Source: Pyrococcus horikoshii OT3 (GTDB lineage Archaea; Methanobacteriota_B; Thermococci; Thermococcales; Thermococcaceae). Taken from it: DNA of 64,000 bases. Below, one piece after another: positions 7,363 through 16,358 of the stretch. The stretch spans positions 1,226,662-1,290,661 of the forward strand of contig NC_000961.1 in assembly GCF_000011105.1 (NCBI RefSeq), read 5' to 3'. The notes beneath the pieces are model-generated. The model was given only the letters and a program-made list of their open reading frames with translations. It did no database searches and was not told the origin of the DNA. The position numbers were made by a program, and so were the translations under genes. Each line of letters starts with the position of its first letter. The stretch's first letter is position 1.

Positions 7363-9541
7363 GTACCTTGCTTTACTTCTTGTTTTGCTATTGTTGACCC
7401 CATCAATTAAGTTAAGCACTGCTAAAGAGGTTAACATAGTGATATTTAAGGGAAGAATACTACCCCAGGAGAGGCTTATAATTGGGAACTACACAATAAC
7501 GGTAGAATTTGGAATAGATAACTTTCCTTACGTTATAGTTTCAAATGGAACATCAAAATTGGTTATAGAGAGAGCTGAGTTTGGAGCAAGCATCACCATT
7601 GAAAACTTAAGCATAACAATTGGAAGTTATAACGCCAGGAAGGGACTATTTATAGTGGCAAGCTGGAGCTCCGAGGGAGAAAAGCACGTCGCAAAGGTAG
7701 GAAGATATTTTGAAGGGTTCGAGGTTATAACTGTGACGAATTCTAGTGTAACCTTAAAGAGGGGAATTACCACAATTGAAGTACCAAAGGATAAGCTTAT
7801 ATTGTACGGGAGATACGGGATAAGATACTCCAATGGAACGATATTCCTTTATAAACTTCCTTCAGTTGAAGTCAAGAAAAAGGAAGAGAGAGAACTTGTA
7901 GTTTTCTATCCTTACAGCGAGGTAACAACCGAAGTAAACCGCAGTATTATGCTACCACTTACGATTTTCAACAATGGGACGGAAACAGTTAACGTCACGT
8001 TTTCAGTCGTTAACGCTCCAAAGGATTGGGATGTTAAGTTCTACTATCAGGGGATCGAAATTAAGAAGTTAAAACTCAGGGAAAAGGAGAGTATAACCCT
8101 TCAACTTAAGGTACTACCCTCCTCCGCTGGAAGTCATGTAGTAAAGTTTTCGATAAATGGAGATATATACTCCTTTTATGTTAACGTCGTTCAACCAAAG
8201 ATGGAAGCATTAAAGATCACAGCTCCTATACTAGTTCAAGAAGCAGAAGCTGGAAGTAAGGTCACGTTCTCGGTATTATTATCCGCGGGAGAGGATTCGG
8301 TAATATCAATGGACGTTAGGGAACCTAGGGATTGGAAAGCTTGCATCTTAGTCGATGGAGTAAGAGCCCAGGAAATCTACCTCAGGAGAGGAGAGACAAA
8401 AGTTGTTAACCTAATACTAGAGATCCCCAGAAATGCTAGTTTGGGATATTACGAAAGTAAGATAAGCTTTACAGTTAGAAAATCCAACGGAGAAGTTATT
8501 AAGAATGAAACGATAACATTAGGAGTTAACATTTACAAGACCTACAAAGGGCAGAAAGCAACCCTCAAGTTGATTTTAGTGGATGATACCGGGAGCCCGG
8601 TACCAAAGGCATTGGTCAAGGTTGGAAATGAGAGCTACGCAACAGATTCCACAGGAACTTTAGAAGTTGAAATGAATCCCGGCAAGTACGTAATCACGAT
8701 AGAAAAGGAGGGATATGAAACAAAGAAAGAAGAAGTCGAGTTAGGAGATGGGGAGAAGAAAGAGTTAAAGCTCCTGCTCGTTAGGGAACCATACTACTTT
8801 AACGTTGAAGCCCAATCAGATATTTATCCAATCGTGATGGAAGGGCTGAGTAGGCCTTTCACTATAGTAATAGAAAACCTAGGAAAGAGCGACGATGAAT
8901 ATAAGTTAGAGATCAGGGGCATTCCAGAAAATTGGAATGCATTCTTTACCGAAAGTGCTGAAGGAAATATAGAAGTTACAAAGGTTAAGGTGAAATCCGG
9001 GGAAACTAAAACAGTCTACCTTAAAGTTTATCCATCTCTAAATGCCATGCCAGGAACTTATAATGCCACTATAACGGTCATCAGTTCTTCCGGAATTAAA
9101 AAGGAAATCCCCGTAAAAATTAAGCTCATAGGCTCATATAACATGAATGTTAACCTCCTTAATTACAGGTTAACAATAACCGCTGGAGAGGAGAAAACCG
9201 CAATGATGGATATATTTAACTTTGGAAACGCACCTTTAACTAACTTAAAGATAACAGTGAAAGGTCCCCAGGGATGGGATGTAAAGGTTGACCCATCTCA
9301 GATACCATCCCTATCTCCAAAAGGTAGGGAGAGGGTAACGATCACGGTTAAAGTGCCAGAAGGAACCCCAGCAGGAGACTACAGAGTTCAAATTACCGTT
9401 AAGGCGGATCAGGCCGAATGGCAGGATACATTAAGGGTAGTTGTTAGACAGAGATCAACCTCAACTTACATCGGGGTTCTTATATTAATAATATCATTTG
9501 CCCTAGTGCTCTTCATGATGAGAAGAATCGGGAGGAGGTAA
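7355..9541 (+). CDS. Membrane-anchored surface protein with NEW3/PEGA-like domains
   Basis: 728 aa. It has a signal peptide (residues 1-23, MNRYLALLLVLLLLTPSIK), an extracellular region of repeated beta-sandwich modules rich in Asn-Ser/Thr, a carboxypeptidase-regulatory/PEGA-like module (VDDTGSPVPKALVKVG, KYVITIEKEGYETKK; about residues 408-460), then NEW3-like domains (GAPxGDYRVQIT type, about 620-690), and one C-terminal span followed by RRIGRR. Being translated inside an ABC-2 operon suggests a cargo-binding or envelope-assembly role outside the cell. The role is inference. Confidence 0.8.
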   Translation: MNRYLALLLVLLLLTPSIKLSTAKEVNIVIFKGRILPQERLIIGNYTITVEFGIDNFPYVIVSNGTSKLVIERAEFGASITIENLSITIGSYNARKGLFIVASWSSEGEKHVAKVGRYFEGFEVITVTNSSVTLKRGITTIEVPKDKLILYGRYGIRYSNGTIFLYKLPSVEVKKKEERELVVFYPYSEVTTEVNRSIMLPLTIFNNGTETVNVTFSVVNAPKDWDVKFYYQGIEIKKLKLREKESITLQLKVLPSSAGSHVVKFSINGDIYSFYVNVVQPKMEALKITAPILVQEAEAGSKVTFSVLLSAGEDSVISMDVREPRDWKACILVDGVRAQEIYLRRGETKVVNLILEIPRNASLGYYESKISFTVRKSNGEVIKNETITLGVNIYKTYKGQKATLKLILVDDTGSPVPKALVKVGNESYATDSTGTLEVEMNPGKYVITIEKEGYETKKEEVELGDGEKKELKLLLVREPYYFNVEAQSDIYPIVMEGLSRPFTIVIENLGKSDDEYKLEIRGIPENWNAFFTESAEGNIEVTKVKVKSGETKTVYLKVYPSLNAMPGTYNATITVISSSGIKKEIPVKIKLIGSYNMNVNLLNYRLTITAGEEKTAMMDIFNFGNAPLTNLKITVKGPQGWDVKVDPSQIPSLSPKGRERVTITVKVPEGTPAGDYRVQITVKADQAEWQDTLRVVVRQRSTSTYIGVLILIISFALVLFMMRRIGRR

Positions 9542-9542
9542 A

Positions 9543-10535
9543 ATGGGTGCTGAACTTAACATAGCAAGCAAAGAGCTGTATACAGCAGTAAAAACTAAGA
9601 GGTTCATAATCCTGCTCTCCACTTATTTAGTTTTTCTATTCCTAACTGTTTATTTCTCAAGGGAGTTCTCAAGTCAAGATGTTGGATACATTTCAAGTAT
9701 GTCAATCTTTGGGGCGAGTGGGACGGTATATAGAACTCCTATCTCCTCAATATTCATAAACAATGCAATGCTATGGGCATTTTTTGGTTCTTTATTGGGC
9801 GTTCTCCTAGGAGCAGACGCTATAAACAGGGAACTCTCAAAGGGGACTATAAAAGTCTTGCTTGGGCATCCAGTGTACAGGGATCAAGTAATCAACGGAA
9901 AATTCCTTGGAAATGCCTTGGCCTTAGGCATCGTAATCTTCGTGGGATTCATATTCACGATAGCCCTTGCCCTGATCTTTGGAATTCCTATGAAGGGTTT
10001 TTCCATGGTAAGACTATTAGTCCTATCTTTAGTTGTGCTCCTTTATACGCTGGTCTTCTTAAGCTTAGGGGTTATGATCTCTTCAATCATAAGGAGCCCA
10101 GAAACCGCTATGATAGTTGGAATAGGAATCTCCCTATTCTTCATTATGGTCTACCCAATGATAGCTTCTTACCTCGCCGGCCATATGGTTGGTCCAATGC
10201 CTGAGTGTAGAGCGACTGTAGTTCAGAGGACGATCACGGTCGGTACCGAAACGGTAATTGCACGAGAAACGACCACGGAGCATTGTGAAGAGATATACAT
10301 GGAATGGTATGAAGAAAAGCAAAAATGGGAAAAAAGGATAAACTTGCTAAATCCGACTATGCACTTTGCCCAACTTATGATCTACACCTTTGCGGGCGAT
10401 GAGGAAACTAGGGATTATTTACCACTCGGAGAAAGCCTAAGCTATGGAATCAACAACCTTGCAATCCTCATTGTTGAGCTACTGTTTCCGTTCTCAATAG
10501 CTTACGCTAGATTCATGACCAAGGATTTAAACTAG
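9543..10535 (+). CDS. ABC-2 type permease (NosY-like), last of operon
   Basis: 330 aa, about six spans. NIASKELYTAVKTKRF at the N-terminus and ELSKGTIKVLLGHPVYRDQVINGK (about residues 98-121) closely parallel the first permease, so the two probably form a heterodimer around the single ATPase. A loop before the last span contains two cysteines (PECRA, EHCEE), which may form an extracellular disulphide. GGGAGGAGG ends in the preceding stop region. The 3' end overlaps the convergent aminotransferase gene by 9 nt. Confidence 0.85.
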   Translation: MGAELNIASKELYTAVKTKRFIILLSTYLVFLFLTVYFSREFSSQDVGYISSMSIFGASGTVYRTPISSIFINNAMLWAFFGSLLGVLLGADAINRELSKGTIKVLLGHPVYRDQVINGKFLGNALALGIVIFVGFIFTIALALIFGIPMKGFSMVRLLVLSLVVLLYTLVFLSLGVMISSIIRSPETAMIVGIGISLFFIMVYPMIASYLAGHMVGPMPECRATVVQRTITVGTETVIARETTTEHCEEIYMEWYEEKQKWEKRINLLNPTMHFAQLMIYTFAGDEETRDYLPLGESLSYGINNLAILIVELLFPFSIAYARFMTKDLN

Positions 10536-11696
10536 CTTCCTCTCCTTTAACACCCTTTCCATTCTATCCATGGCCTCTTCAAGCTTCTCATAAGCTGTTG
10601 CATAGCTGATCCTTACGTATCCCTCACCGGCTTTTCCAAAGGCACTACCTGGAACTACTGCAACCCTAGCTTCTTTAAGCATGAGCTCGCTGAATTTCTT
10701 GCTCGTTAGCCCAGTATCCCTTATCCTCGGGAATATGTAAAATGCACCCTTCGGCTTTACCGTTGGGAGTCCCATCTCGTTAAGCCTCTTCCACACGAGC
10801 TTTCTTCTTCTGTCGTACTCCTTTCTCATCTCTTCAACAGCTTTCCAGCTTCTCTCATCCTTTAACGCTTTAGCAGCAGCGTATTGTATGAAAGTCACTG
10901 GACAAGTAGCGTTATACATCTGAAACTTCACCATCCTCTCTATTATCCAAGAAGGCGCTGCAACAAATCCCAACCTCCAGCCCGTCATTGCAAACGTCTT
11001 TGAGAATCCGTTAACGGTTATTGTCCTTTCAAACATTCCATCCAGGGAGGCTATACTGTAGTGCCTAGCATCATCGTAAATGAAGTGCTCATAAACTTCA
11101 TCGCTTATTACAATTAGATCATGTTCAACGACAAAATCCGCTATCTCTTCTAGATCTTTCTTAGTTAACACTGCTCCCGTTGGATTACACGGTGAGTTTA
11201 TTATTAAAGCTCTAGTCTTGTCGGTAACATACTTTTTAAGCTCATCAACGTTTAGCCTGAATTCATCCTCTTCGTACGTTGGGACTTCAACGGGCTTTCC
11301 TCCAGCCAATATAACGGCAGGTGCGTAGCTGACAAAGGCTGGAGTTGGTATTAATACCTCTTCACCATCCTTAAGAAAAGCCGAGAGGCCCATTAAGAAA
11401 GCTTGGTTCGCACCTAATAAGACCATTATCTCTGTCTTTGGATCAGCCTCTATGCCATTCTGCTTCTTTAACTTTTCAGCTATGGCTTCCCTAAGCTCTA
11501 AAAGCCCTATATTTGGACCATAATGAGTCAATCCCTTATCCAGGGCTTCCTTGGCATACTCCTTAATATGTTGAGGCGTATCAAAATCAGGTTCCCCTAT
11601 TCCCAGGGAGATAACATCCTTCATTCCTGCAGCAATATCAAAGAGCTTTCTAATTTCAGAAGCACTAACTAATTCTAATCTGTCACTTAGCGCCAT
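10527..11696 (-). CDS. PLP-dependent aromatic-type aminotransferase (class I, fold type I)
   Basis: 389 aa. GIGEPDFDTP (about residue 32), NSPCNPTG (about 165), DEVYEHFIYD (about 198) and the Schiff-base lysine in GFSKTFAMTGWRLGF (about 230) are the full class I set, with the C-terminal arginine region YVRISYA. It matches the archaeal aromatic/kynurenine aminotransferase group, transferring amino groups to 2-oxoglutarate in amino-acid fermentation. The ATG at 11696 gives the family's usual MALSDRLE start with GGTGATT upstream. It is divergent from the LeuT-like transporter. Confidence 0.92.
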   Translation of the reverse strand: MALSDRLELVSASEIRKLFDIAAGMKDVISLGIGEPDFDTPQHIKEYAKEALDKGLTHYGPNIGLLELREAIAEKLKKQNGIEADPKTEIMVLLGANQAFLMGLSAFLKDGEEVLIPTPAFVSYAPAVILAGGKPVEVPTYEEDEFRLNVDELKKYVTDKTRALIINSPCNPTGAVLTKKDLEEIADFVVEHDLIVISDEVYEHFIYDDARHYSIASLDGMFERTITVNGFSKTFAMTGWRLGFVAAPSWIIERMVKFQMYNATCPVTFIQYAAAKALKDERSWKAVEEMRKEYDRRRKLVWKRLNEMGLPTVKPKGAFYIFPRIRDTGLTSKKFSELMLKEARVAVVPGSAFGKAGEGYVRISYATAYEKLEEAMDRMERVLKERKLV

Positions 11697-11723
11697 CTTC
11701 AATCACCACTTGAGAATATGATA

Positions 11724-11840
11724 ATCGAGTTTAAAACCCAATCTGTCCTCGATACGAATATTTTACAAACAAGTAAAAGATATCACTCCAATTCAATCCT
11801 AATCTTTCGATAGTTCCCAGATAACCTTTATAAAGCTTGA
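11724..11840. promoter_or_regulatory. Divergent promoter region, aminotransferase and LeuT-like symporter
   Basis: On the plus strand aacctttataaagc (about 11824-11837) is a good TATA box for the symporter. On the minus strand gggttttaaactc (complement of 11728-11740) is the TATA for the aminotransferase. A 10-bp direct repeat TGTCCTCGAT occurs at 11744-11753 and again at 11866-11875, between the symporter TATA and its ribosome binding site. Confidence 0.5.
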
Positions 11841-11893
11841 CAAACTTATAGCCTATGTCCCACTTTGTCCTCGATTGAGGAGGTGACATGGAT

Positions 11894-13453
11894 ATGGAGC
11901 AAAGGGAAAGGTGGGCAACAAAGATTGGACTTATTTTAGCAATGGCAGGAAATGCCATCGGTCTAGGAAACTTCGTTAGATTCCCAACTCAGGTTGCTGG
12001 AAACGGTGGAGGAGCATTCATGGTTCCTTATTTCCTTGCACTGTTCCTCCTTGGAATTCCAGTGATGTGGGTTGAGTGGGTTCAAGGTAGGTACGGTGGA
12101 AAGTACGGACATGGTACCCTAGGTCCAACGTTCTACTTAATGGCTAGGGAAAGTTTAAAGCCTAGAAGTGCGTTGTGGTTTGGTTTAATCGGTGGAGCTT
12201 TAGCGTTTGCAACGACAACCTTGCTTAACAGCTACTACCTTCACTTAATCGGCTGGTCCGCGGCTTACTCGTGGTTCAGCATAACTGGAGCATACTACGG
12301 TAAGAATACAGCCCAGTTCTTCAGCCAATATCTGAGTAACCATGGTCTCGTGTTCCTATTCTGGGGAATAACGGTAGTTCTCCTGGGAATAGCAGTTGGA
12401 CAAGGCGTAAGTAAGGGAATTGAGAGATGGGTTAAGGTAATGATGCCCCTCTTGTATGTGTTTGCAATAATCCTAGTAATCTACGTGTTTGCTTTAGGTT
12501 CTCCACTAGGACAACCCCAGTGGTCAACAATTAAGGGATTCGAGTTCATCTGGTCACCAAACTGGGGCTATCTAAAGGATCACCTATGGAAAGTAATGCT
12601 TGCAGCGAGTGGTCAGATATTCTTCACGCTCTCTCTAGGAATGGGTATCATACAGAACTATGCTTCGTACCTAGGGCCAAAGGATGATGTTGCACTATCA
12701 GGATTAGCAACTGTTTCACTAAACGAGTTTGCCGAAGTAGTTCTTGGTGGTTCAATTGCAGTTCCATTGGCAGTTGCCTACGCTCCAAAGATCGTTCCTC
12801 CAGATGTCCTTGCAAAAGGAAGTGATGCTGCATTAGCCTGGATTTCGGAGAACTTTGGACTCGGATTCTCATACACGAGCCTTCCAAACATATTCGTGCA
12901 GATGGGAACAGCAGGAAGGTTCTTTGGAGCTCTATGGTTCCTCCTGCTCTGGTTTGCAGGATTTACCTCAGCAATAGCAATGTATAACTATTTAACCGCA
13001 CTACTTGAAGAAGATCTAGGAATAAAGAGGAGCGTTGGAACATGGGTAGTCTTCATAATCTACTTCCTCCTGGGAATTCCAGTAGTTTACATAAATGGTT
13101 ATCTTGACCAGGTAGATGCCTGGATAAGCTTCCAGCTTGCACTACTTGCATTGTTCGACATAATTGTCAGCGTATGGCTATTCAAGCCAGACAACTTCTG
13201 GAGAGAGCTACACGAGGGAGCACTAATTAACGTTCCAGAGTTCTACAAGTGGATAACGGTGATAATAGCACCAATATTCATAGCACTACCACTGTTTGGT
13301 ACGTTCACTGACCTAGTAAGTAAAACTCTCGGGTGGCCAGCTAAGATAGCAATACTCACAATGCTAACCATTGGTGCAATTGAAGCCTACTACGCTATCA
13401 AGAAGAAGTATGGCGAAGAACTAGAGAAGAACGAGGTAATAATAAAGGTCTGA
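11894..13453 (+). CDS. LeuT-like Na+-coupled amino-acid symporter (SNF/NSS family)
   Basis: About 519 aa, 12 spans. The start MEQRERWATKIGLILAMAGN and GLGNFVRFPTQVAGNGGGAF match bacterial LeuT closely. The Na+-site residues expected from LeuT are visible: Asn in AGNAIGLGN, Asn and Glu in SLNEFAEVVLGGS, and Thr-Ser in FAGFTSAIAM. It imports a neutral amino acid with Na+ and is probably chloride independent, because the LeuT glutamate is kept. The ATG at 11894 is chosen over 11888 since GAGGTGA ends 1 nt before the latter. A 31-aa peptide gene follows. Confidence 0.92.
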   Translation: MEQRERWATKIGLILAMAGNAIGLGNFVRFPTQVAGNGGGAFMVPYFLALFLLGIPVMWVEWVQGRYGGKYGHGTLGPTFYLMARESLKPRSALWFGLIGGALAFATTTLLNSYYLHLIGWSAAYSWFSITGAYYGKNTAQFFSQYLSNHGLVFLFWGITVVLLGIAVGQGVSKGIERWVKVMMPLLYVFAIILVIYVFALGSPLGQPQWSTIKGFEFIWSPNWGYLKDHLWKVMLAASGQIFFTLSLGMGIIQNYASYLGPKDDVALSGLATVSLNEFAEVVLGGSIAVPLAVAYAPKIVPPDVLAKGSDAALAWISENFGLGFSYTSLPNIFVQMGTAGRFFGALWFLLLWFAGFTSAIAMYNYLTALLEEDLGIKRSVGTWVVFIIYFLLGIPVVYINGYLDQVDAWISFQLALLALFDIIVSVWLFKPDNFWRELHEGALINVPEFYKWITVIIAPIFIALPLFGTFTDLVSKTLGWPAKIAILTMLTIGAIEAYYAIKKKYGEELEKNEVIIKV

Positions 13454-13463
13454 GGTGGTAAGA

Positions 13464-13559
13464 ATGTGGGCAGTCTACATGAGCATTGCATGGCTAATAA
13501 TCTTTATCATGATGGGATGGAGCATCAACAAGCTTATGAAAGCCCAGCCCAAGACCTGA
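13464..13559 (+). CDS. MetS-like small subunit of NSS symporter (31 aa)
   Basis: The frame reads MWAVYMSIAWLIIFIMMGWS then INKLMKAQPKT: one hydrophobic span and a short basic tail. GAGGTGG (13452-13458) overlaps the symporter stop and lies 5 nt upstream. Bacterial MetP-type NSS transporters have such a tiny essential partner, MetS, encoded directly downstream; length, topology and position all agree. Below normal ORF length cut-offs, so it is easily missed. A T-rich terminator follows. Confidence 0.8.
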   Translation: MWAVYMSIAWLIIFIMMGWSINKLMKAQPKT

Positions 13560-13592
13560 CTTTAATTCTTTTTAAGCTTTTATTTTTACCTT
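13560..13592 (+). terminator. T-rich terminator after symporter pair
   Basis: Two oligo-T stretches (tttaattctttttaag, then ttttatttttacc) follow the 31-aa gene and precede the next ribosome binding site. Confidence 0.4.
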
Positions 13593-13611
13593 AATTTTGG
13601 AGGTGTATCTT

Positions 13612-14346
13612 GTGAAAAGTCCAGAGATTCTTAGGGAGGTTTCTGAAAATCTAAAAAAAGCTTCAGAGAAATTAGAAAAAGTTGGGGTTCTTGAAGAAAA
13701 TAAAAAGAGAAAAGCAATTAAGCTGTTAACAGAGGCGTCTCAAAATTTTTTGAAACTTAGCTCTGAGGTCGAGGTGGATAACGTTCAGATGGCAGAATTT
13801 TTCAGGAAGAGATCTGTCGAGATAAAGAACAATTCCACAGATAGGGGCATAGAAAGGATTGGAGAGAAGGAGTATATGAAAAGCGTTGAAAAGATGAATC
13901 TTTACTCTAAGGCAGCATTTTATGACTTCAAAAGAAGTATGCTCCTAGAATTAAAGAAGTTTTATAGGTTATTCATCTTTGGAATGGCCCTATATTTCGT
14001 ACTTTCGGGGCTTTCAACGAGACCTGAGCTTGCAATAACTGCTCTAATATTAGCAATCCCAGCGATATTATCAATGTTAAGCTTGCAAAGAAGGGGATAC
14101 ACTGGGCTCATGCTAGCTTATGCAGTTTCCCCTATTCCGATAATTCAGAGTGCTATGCTTATTAGGATGTTCTATTCAGTCGTAACTAATCCAGAAGCCA
14201 TTAGGAAGGCCGCAGAAGCTTTGGGAAAAAGTCAAGAATTCGTAGTAGTGTACTCGTACCTAGTGATAATCCTCTCGCTAATAGACTTTGGATTGCTGAG
14301 CTATGGATTGTATGGGTTGGCAAAACATAGGTACGCGTTCCTCTAA
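13612..14346 (+). CDS. Hypothetical membrane protein with N-terminal helical domain
   Basis: About 244 aa. The first 120 residues are charged and helical (KSPEILREVSENLKKASEKL...), probably a coiled coil on the cytoplasmic side. The C-terminal half holds four or five hydrophobic spans (IFGMALYFVLSGL, ELAITALILAIPAIL, LMLAYAVSPIPII, VVVYSYLVIILSLI). GTG at 13612 is chosen because GGAGGTG lies 6 nt upstream; the TTG at 13597 would precede that site. No family recognised. Its end overlaps the convergent methyltransferase gene by 4 nt. Confidence 0.75.
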   Translation: MKSPEILREVSENLKKASEKLEKVGVLEENKKRKAIKLLTEASQNFLKLSSEVEVDNVQMAEFFRKRSVEIKNNSTDRGIERIGEKEYMKSVEKMNLYSKAAFYDFKRSMLLELKKFYRLFIFGMALYFVLSGLSTRPELAITALILAIPAILSMLSLQRRGYTGLMLAYAVSPIPIIQSAMLIRMFYSVVTNPEAIRKAAEALGKSQEFVVVYSYLVIILSLIDFGLLSYGLYGLAKHRYAFL

Positions 14347-15290
14347 AGCTTTCTAATTTTTGCAATGAAAAATCCACTTGTTTCGTGCACATCTGGATAA
14401 AGCCTTCTTGCATTTTTTATTTCTTCACTAAGTTCTATCCCAAAGGGGTTTGTTAAAGCAGGCTCCCCGTATTTTAAGGGAAGAAGCTCAACGTCAAAAT
14501 TATCTAGAGCCCATTGAATAACGAATTCGTTCTCTTCTGGTTCCAACGAGCAAGTTGAATAAACTAGTATTCCCCCCGGCTTCAAGACTTCGAGCCCCTT
14601 CTCTAATAATCTCATCTGAAGGCCTTGACAGAACTTAATGTCATCCATTGTCCTGTTCCACTTCCTTTCAGGATTTTTGTGTATCGTACCAGACCCAGTA
14701 CATGGGGCATCAAGTAGGATCTTATCAAATTCTACGTTCAGCTCACCAATATGCAGAGAGGATGAGTGAAATAGAATAACATTAAGAACCCCCAATCTTG
14801 AAAGGTTAAGTCTAGTTTCCCTTAGCCTATTTTCGTCCACATCAAAAGCATATATTACCCCATCATTTCTCATTAATTGCGCAAGGTAACTAGTTTTCCC
14901 TCCAGGAGCAGCGGCCATATCAGCTACAATCTCACCTGGTTTGGGATCGAGGGCTACTGGAGGGTACATTGAACTGGCCTCTTGGATGTAAATTAGTCCA
15001 GTAAGGAACTCTGGAGTCGACGTTATTGAGAAGGGTTCCCTTGTAAGACAGAAACCTTCCTTAGCCCAGGGAACCCTCTTAAATTGGAAACCCTTCTTGT
15101 TAAGCCTTTTAACAAGATCTTGAACTGAAATCTTTAAAGTATTGACCCTAAAACACCGAGGTAACGGTTTTTCCATGGCCTCAGCTATTCTTATAGCCCT
15201 CTCACCCCAAAGCTGAAAATACCTATCAGCAAATAACTTTGAATAACCAAGACGTAGGAGTTTATCGAGCATAGAGGGAGATAGTTTCAT
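14343..15290 (-). CDS. NOL1/NOP2/sun family tRNA/rRNA cytosine-C5 methyltransferase
   Basis: 315 aa. The SAM motif DMAAAPGGKTSYLAQ (about residue 120), DAPCTGSGTIHKNPERKW with the first catalytic-region cysteine (about 192) and YSTCSLEPEENE with the second cysteine (about 247) are complete. It methylates C5 of cytosine in RNA. It has no PUA domain, as in the minimal archaeal members. The gene runs in the same direction as rpiA, 13 nt downstream of it. Confidence 0.93.
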   Translation of the reverse strand: MKLSPSMLDKLLRLGYSKLFADRYFQLWGERAIRIAEAMEKPLPRCFRVNTLKISVQDLVKRLNKKGFQFKRVPWAKEGFCLTREPFSITSTPEFLTGLIYIQEASSMYPPVALDPKPGEIVADMAAAPGGKTSYLAQLMRNDGVIYAFDVDENRLRETRLNLSRLGVLNVILFHSSSLHIGELNVEFDKILLDAPCTGSGTIHKNPERKWNRTMDDIKFCQGLQMRLLEKGLEVLKPGGILVYSTCSLEPEENEFVIQWALDNFDVELLPLKYGEPALTNPFGIELSEEIKNARRLYPDVHETSGFFIAKIRKL

Positions 15291-15303
15291 CGTTTTAAAT
15301 TAC

Positions 15304-15993
15304 TTACCTTTCAAGTTTCTTGACGCCCTCTCTCGTTCCAACTATAACTATATCCGCTATGTCTGCAAATATCCCGTTTTCAATTACCCCCGGAATTGTG
15401 TTCAGTTCTATCTCCATGTCCAGGGGATCATCTATCCTAGGGAACTTCGCATCTATTATGAAGTTCCCATTATCCGTGATTACGGGTCCGTCTTTATTGA
15501 CCCCCATTCTTAGTTCAGCTTTTGCATTAAAGATAGAAAGCTCTTCTATTATTGCCTTCCACGCCTGCGGAATTACCTCAATTGGAACCGGCATCTTTTG
15601 ACAGAGGTAATCGACGAGCTTCCTTTCATCAACCAGGACAATAAATGTACCAGCCCTATATTCAATGATCTTTTCCATTGTTAACGCTGCTCCCCTACCT
15701 TTAATTAAGTTTAAATTAGGATCCACCTCATCAGCACCATCAACGGCAACATCTATGGCATCAACTTGATCTAAAGAAGCTATTGGAATATCATGCTCTA
15801 TCGCAAGTAGCTTTGCCTGGTAAGATGTAGGAACCCCTACTATATCCGATATTTCTCCCCTCTTTAATTTCTCTCCCAACAGTTTAATGAAGTATGCCGT
15901 TGTTGATCCTGTCCCTAACCCTATAACCATGTCATCTTCAATGAATTTCAAAGCCTCTTTAGCTGCAATCTTTTTCATCTCTTCAACGTTCAT
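15304..15993 (-). CDS. rpiA: Ribose-5-phosphate isomerase A
   Basis: 229 aa, full length. GLGTGSTTAYFIKLLGEKL (about residue 25), VAVDGADEVDP (about 85) and LIKGRGAALTMEKII (about 97) form the active site, including the Asp, Lys and Glu residues of the family. It interconverts ribose-5-phosphate and ribulose-5-phosphate; Thermococcales make pentoses through the RuMP route and need this step for nucleotides. It is followed by the methyltransferase gene on the same strand, with a small membrane protein gene 3 nt upstream. Confidence 0.95.
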   Translation of the reverse strand: MNVEEMKKIAAKEALKFIEDDMVIGLGTGSTTAYFIKLLGEKLKRGEISDIVGVPTSYQAKLLAIEHDIPIASLDQVDAIDVAVDGADEVDPNLNLIKGRGAALTMEKIIEYRAGTFIVLVDERKLVDYLCQKMPVPIEVIPQAWKAIIEELSIFNAKAELRMGVNKDGPVITDNGNFIIDAKFPRIDDPLDMEIELNTIPGVIENGIFADIADIVIVGTREGVKKLER

Positions 15994-15996
15994 ACA

Positions 15997-16320
15997 TCAT
16001 CCCTTCGATACATTGTAATACAGGGTCCCATTATAATAGGGAACGGCCTGGTAATTTATTATTACCGTATACGTCATGCCCGTAAAGTATAGCCAGAAAA
16101 AGAAGAAGCTCCAAAATGTCTTCTTTAAGATTACCTTCTCATTTTTAAGTTCCTCTGGCAACTCGGGCACAAGGGCTATTAGGAGTTTAGGGGAGATAAC
16201 ATATATTGCCCATCCTATTATCCAACCTAGGGGAGCATAAACTGAAAGTAAACCACTTATGATACCTGCAATCGTAAATATCCCATAAGCAATGAGCATC
16301 ATCTTGTTCTCGGGATTCAC
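15997..16320 (-). CDS. Small membrane protein, EMC6-like candidate
   Basis: 107 aa with three hydrophobic segments (LIAYGIFTIAGIISGLLSVY, IIGWAIYVISPKLLIALV, FWSFFFFWLYFTGMTYTVII). Size and three-span layout resemble archaeal EMC6-like insertase-related proteins, but I cannot confirm this without a profile search. It lies 3 nt upstream of rpiA on the same strand, hinting at one transcript. A short TATA-like ctatttaaaaagcc on the minus strand near 16353 could drive it. Confidence 0.7.
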   Translation of the reverse strand: MNPENKMMLIAYGIFTIAGIISGLLSVYAPLGWIIGWAIYVISPKLLIALVPELPEELKNEKVILKKTFWSFFFFWLYFTGMTYTVIINYQAVPYYNGTLYYNVSKG

Positions 16321-16358
16321 CTACATCCACCTCTCAACACTCCTCTCAAGTAGGCTTT

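Noticed and set aside
6873-7406. 177-aa minus-strand ORF over the ABC ATPase
   Set aside because: Antisense shadow rich in Ser, Ile and Phe; the plus-strand gene carries all ATPase motifs.
11729-11737. GTTn3AAC (gtttaaaac) as a SurR site upstream of the aminotransferase
   Set aside because: The third element n5GTT is absent and the sequence coincides with the minus-strand TATA box, which explains it.
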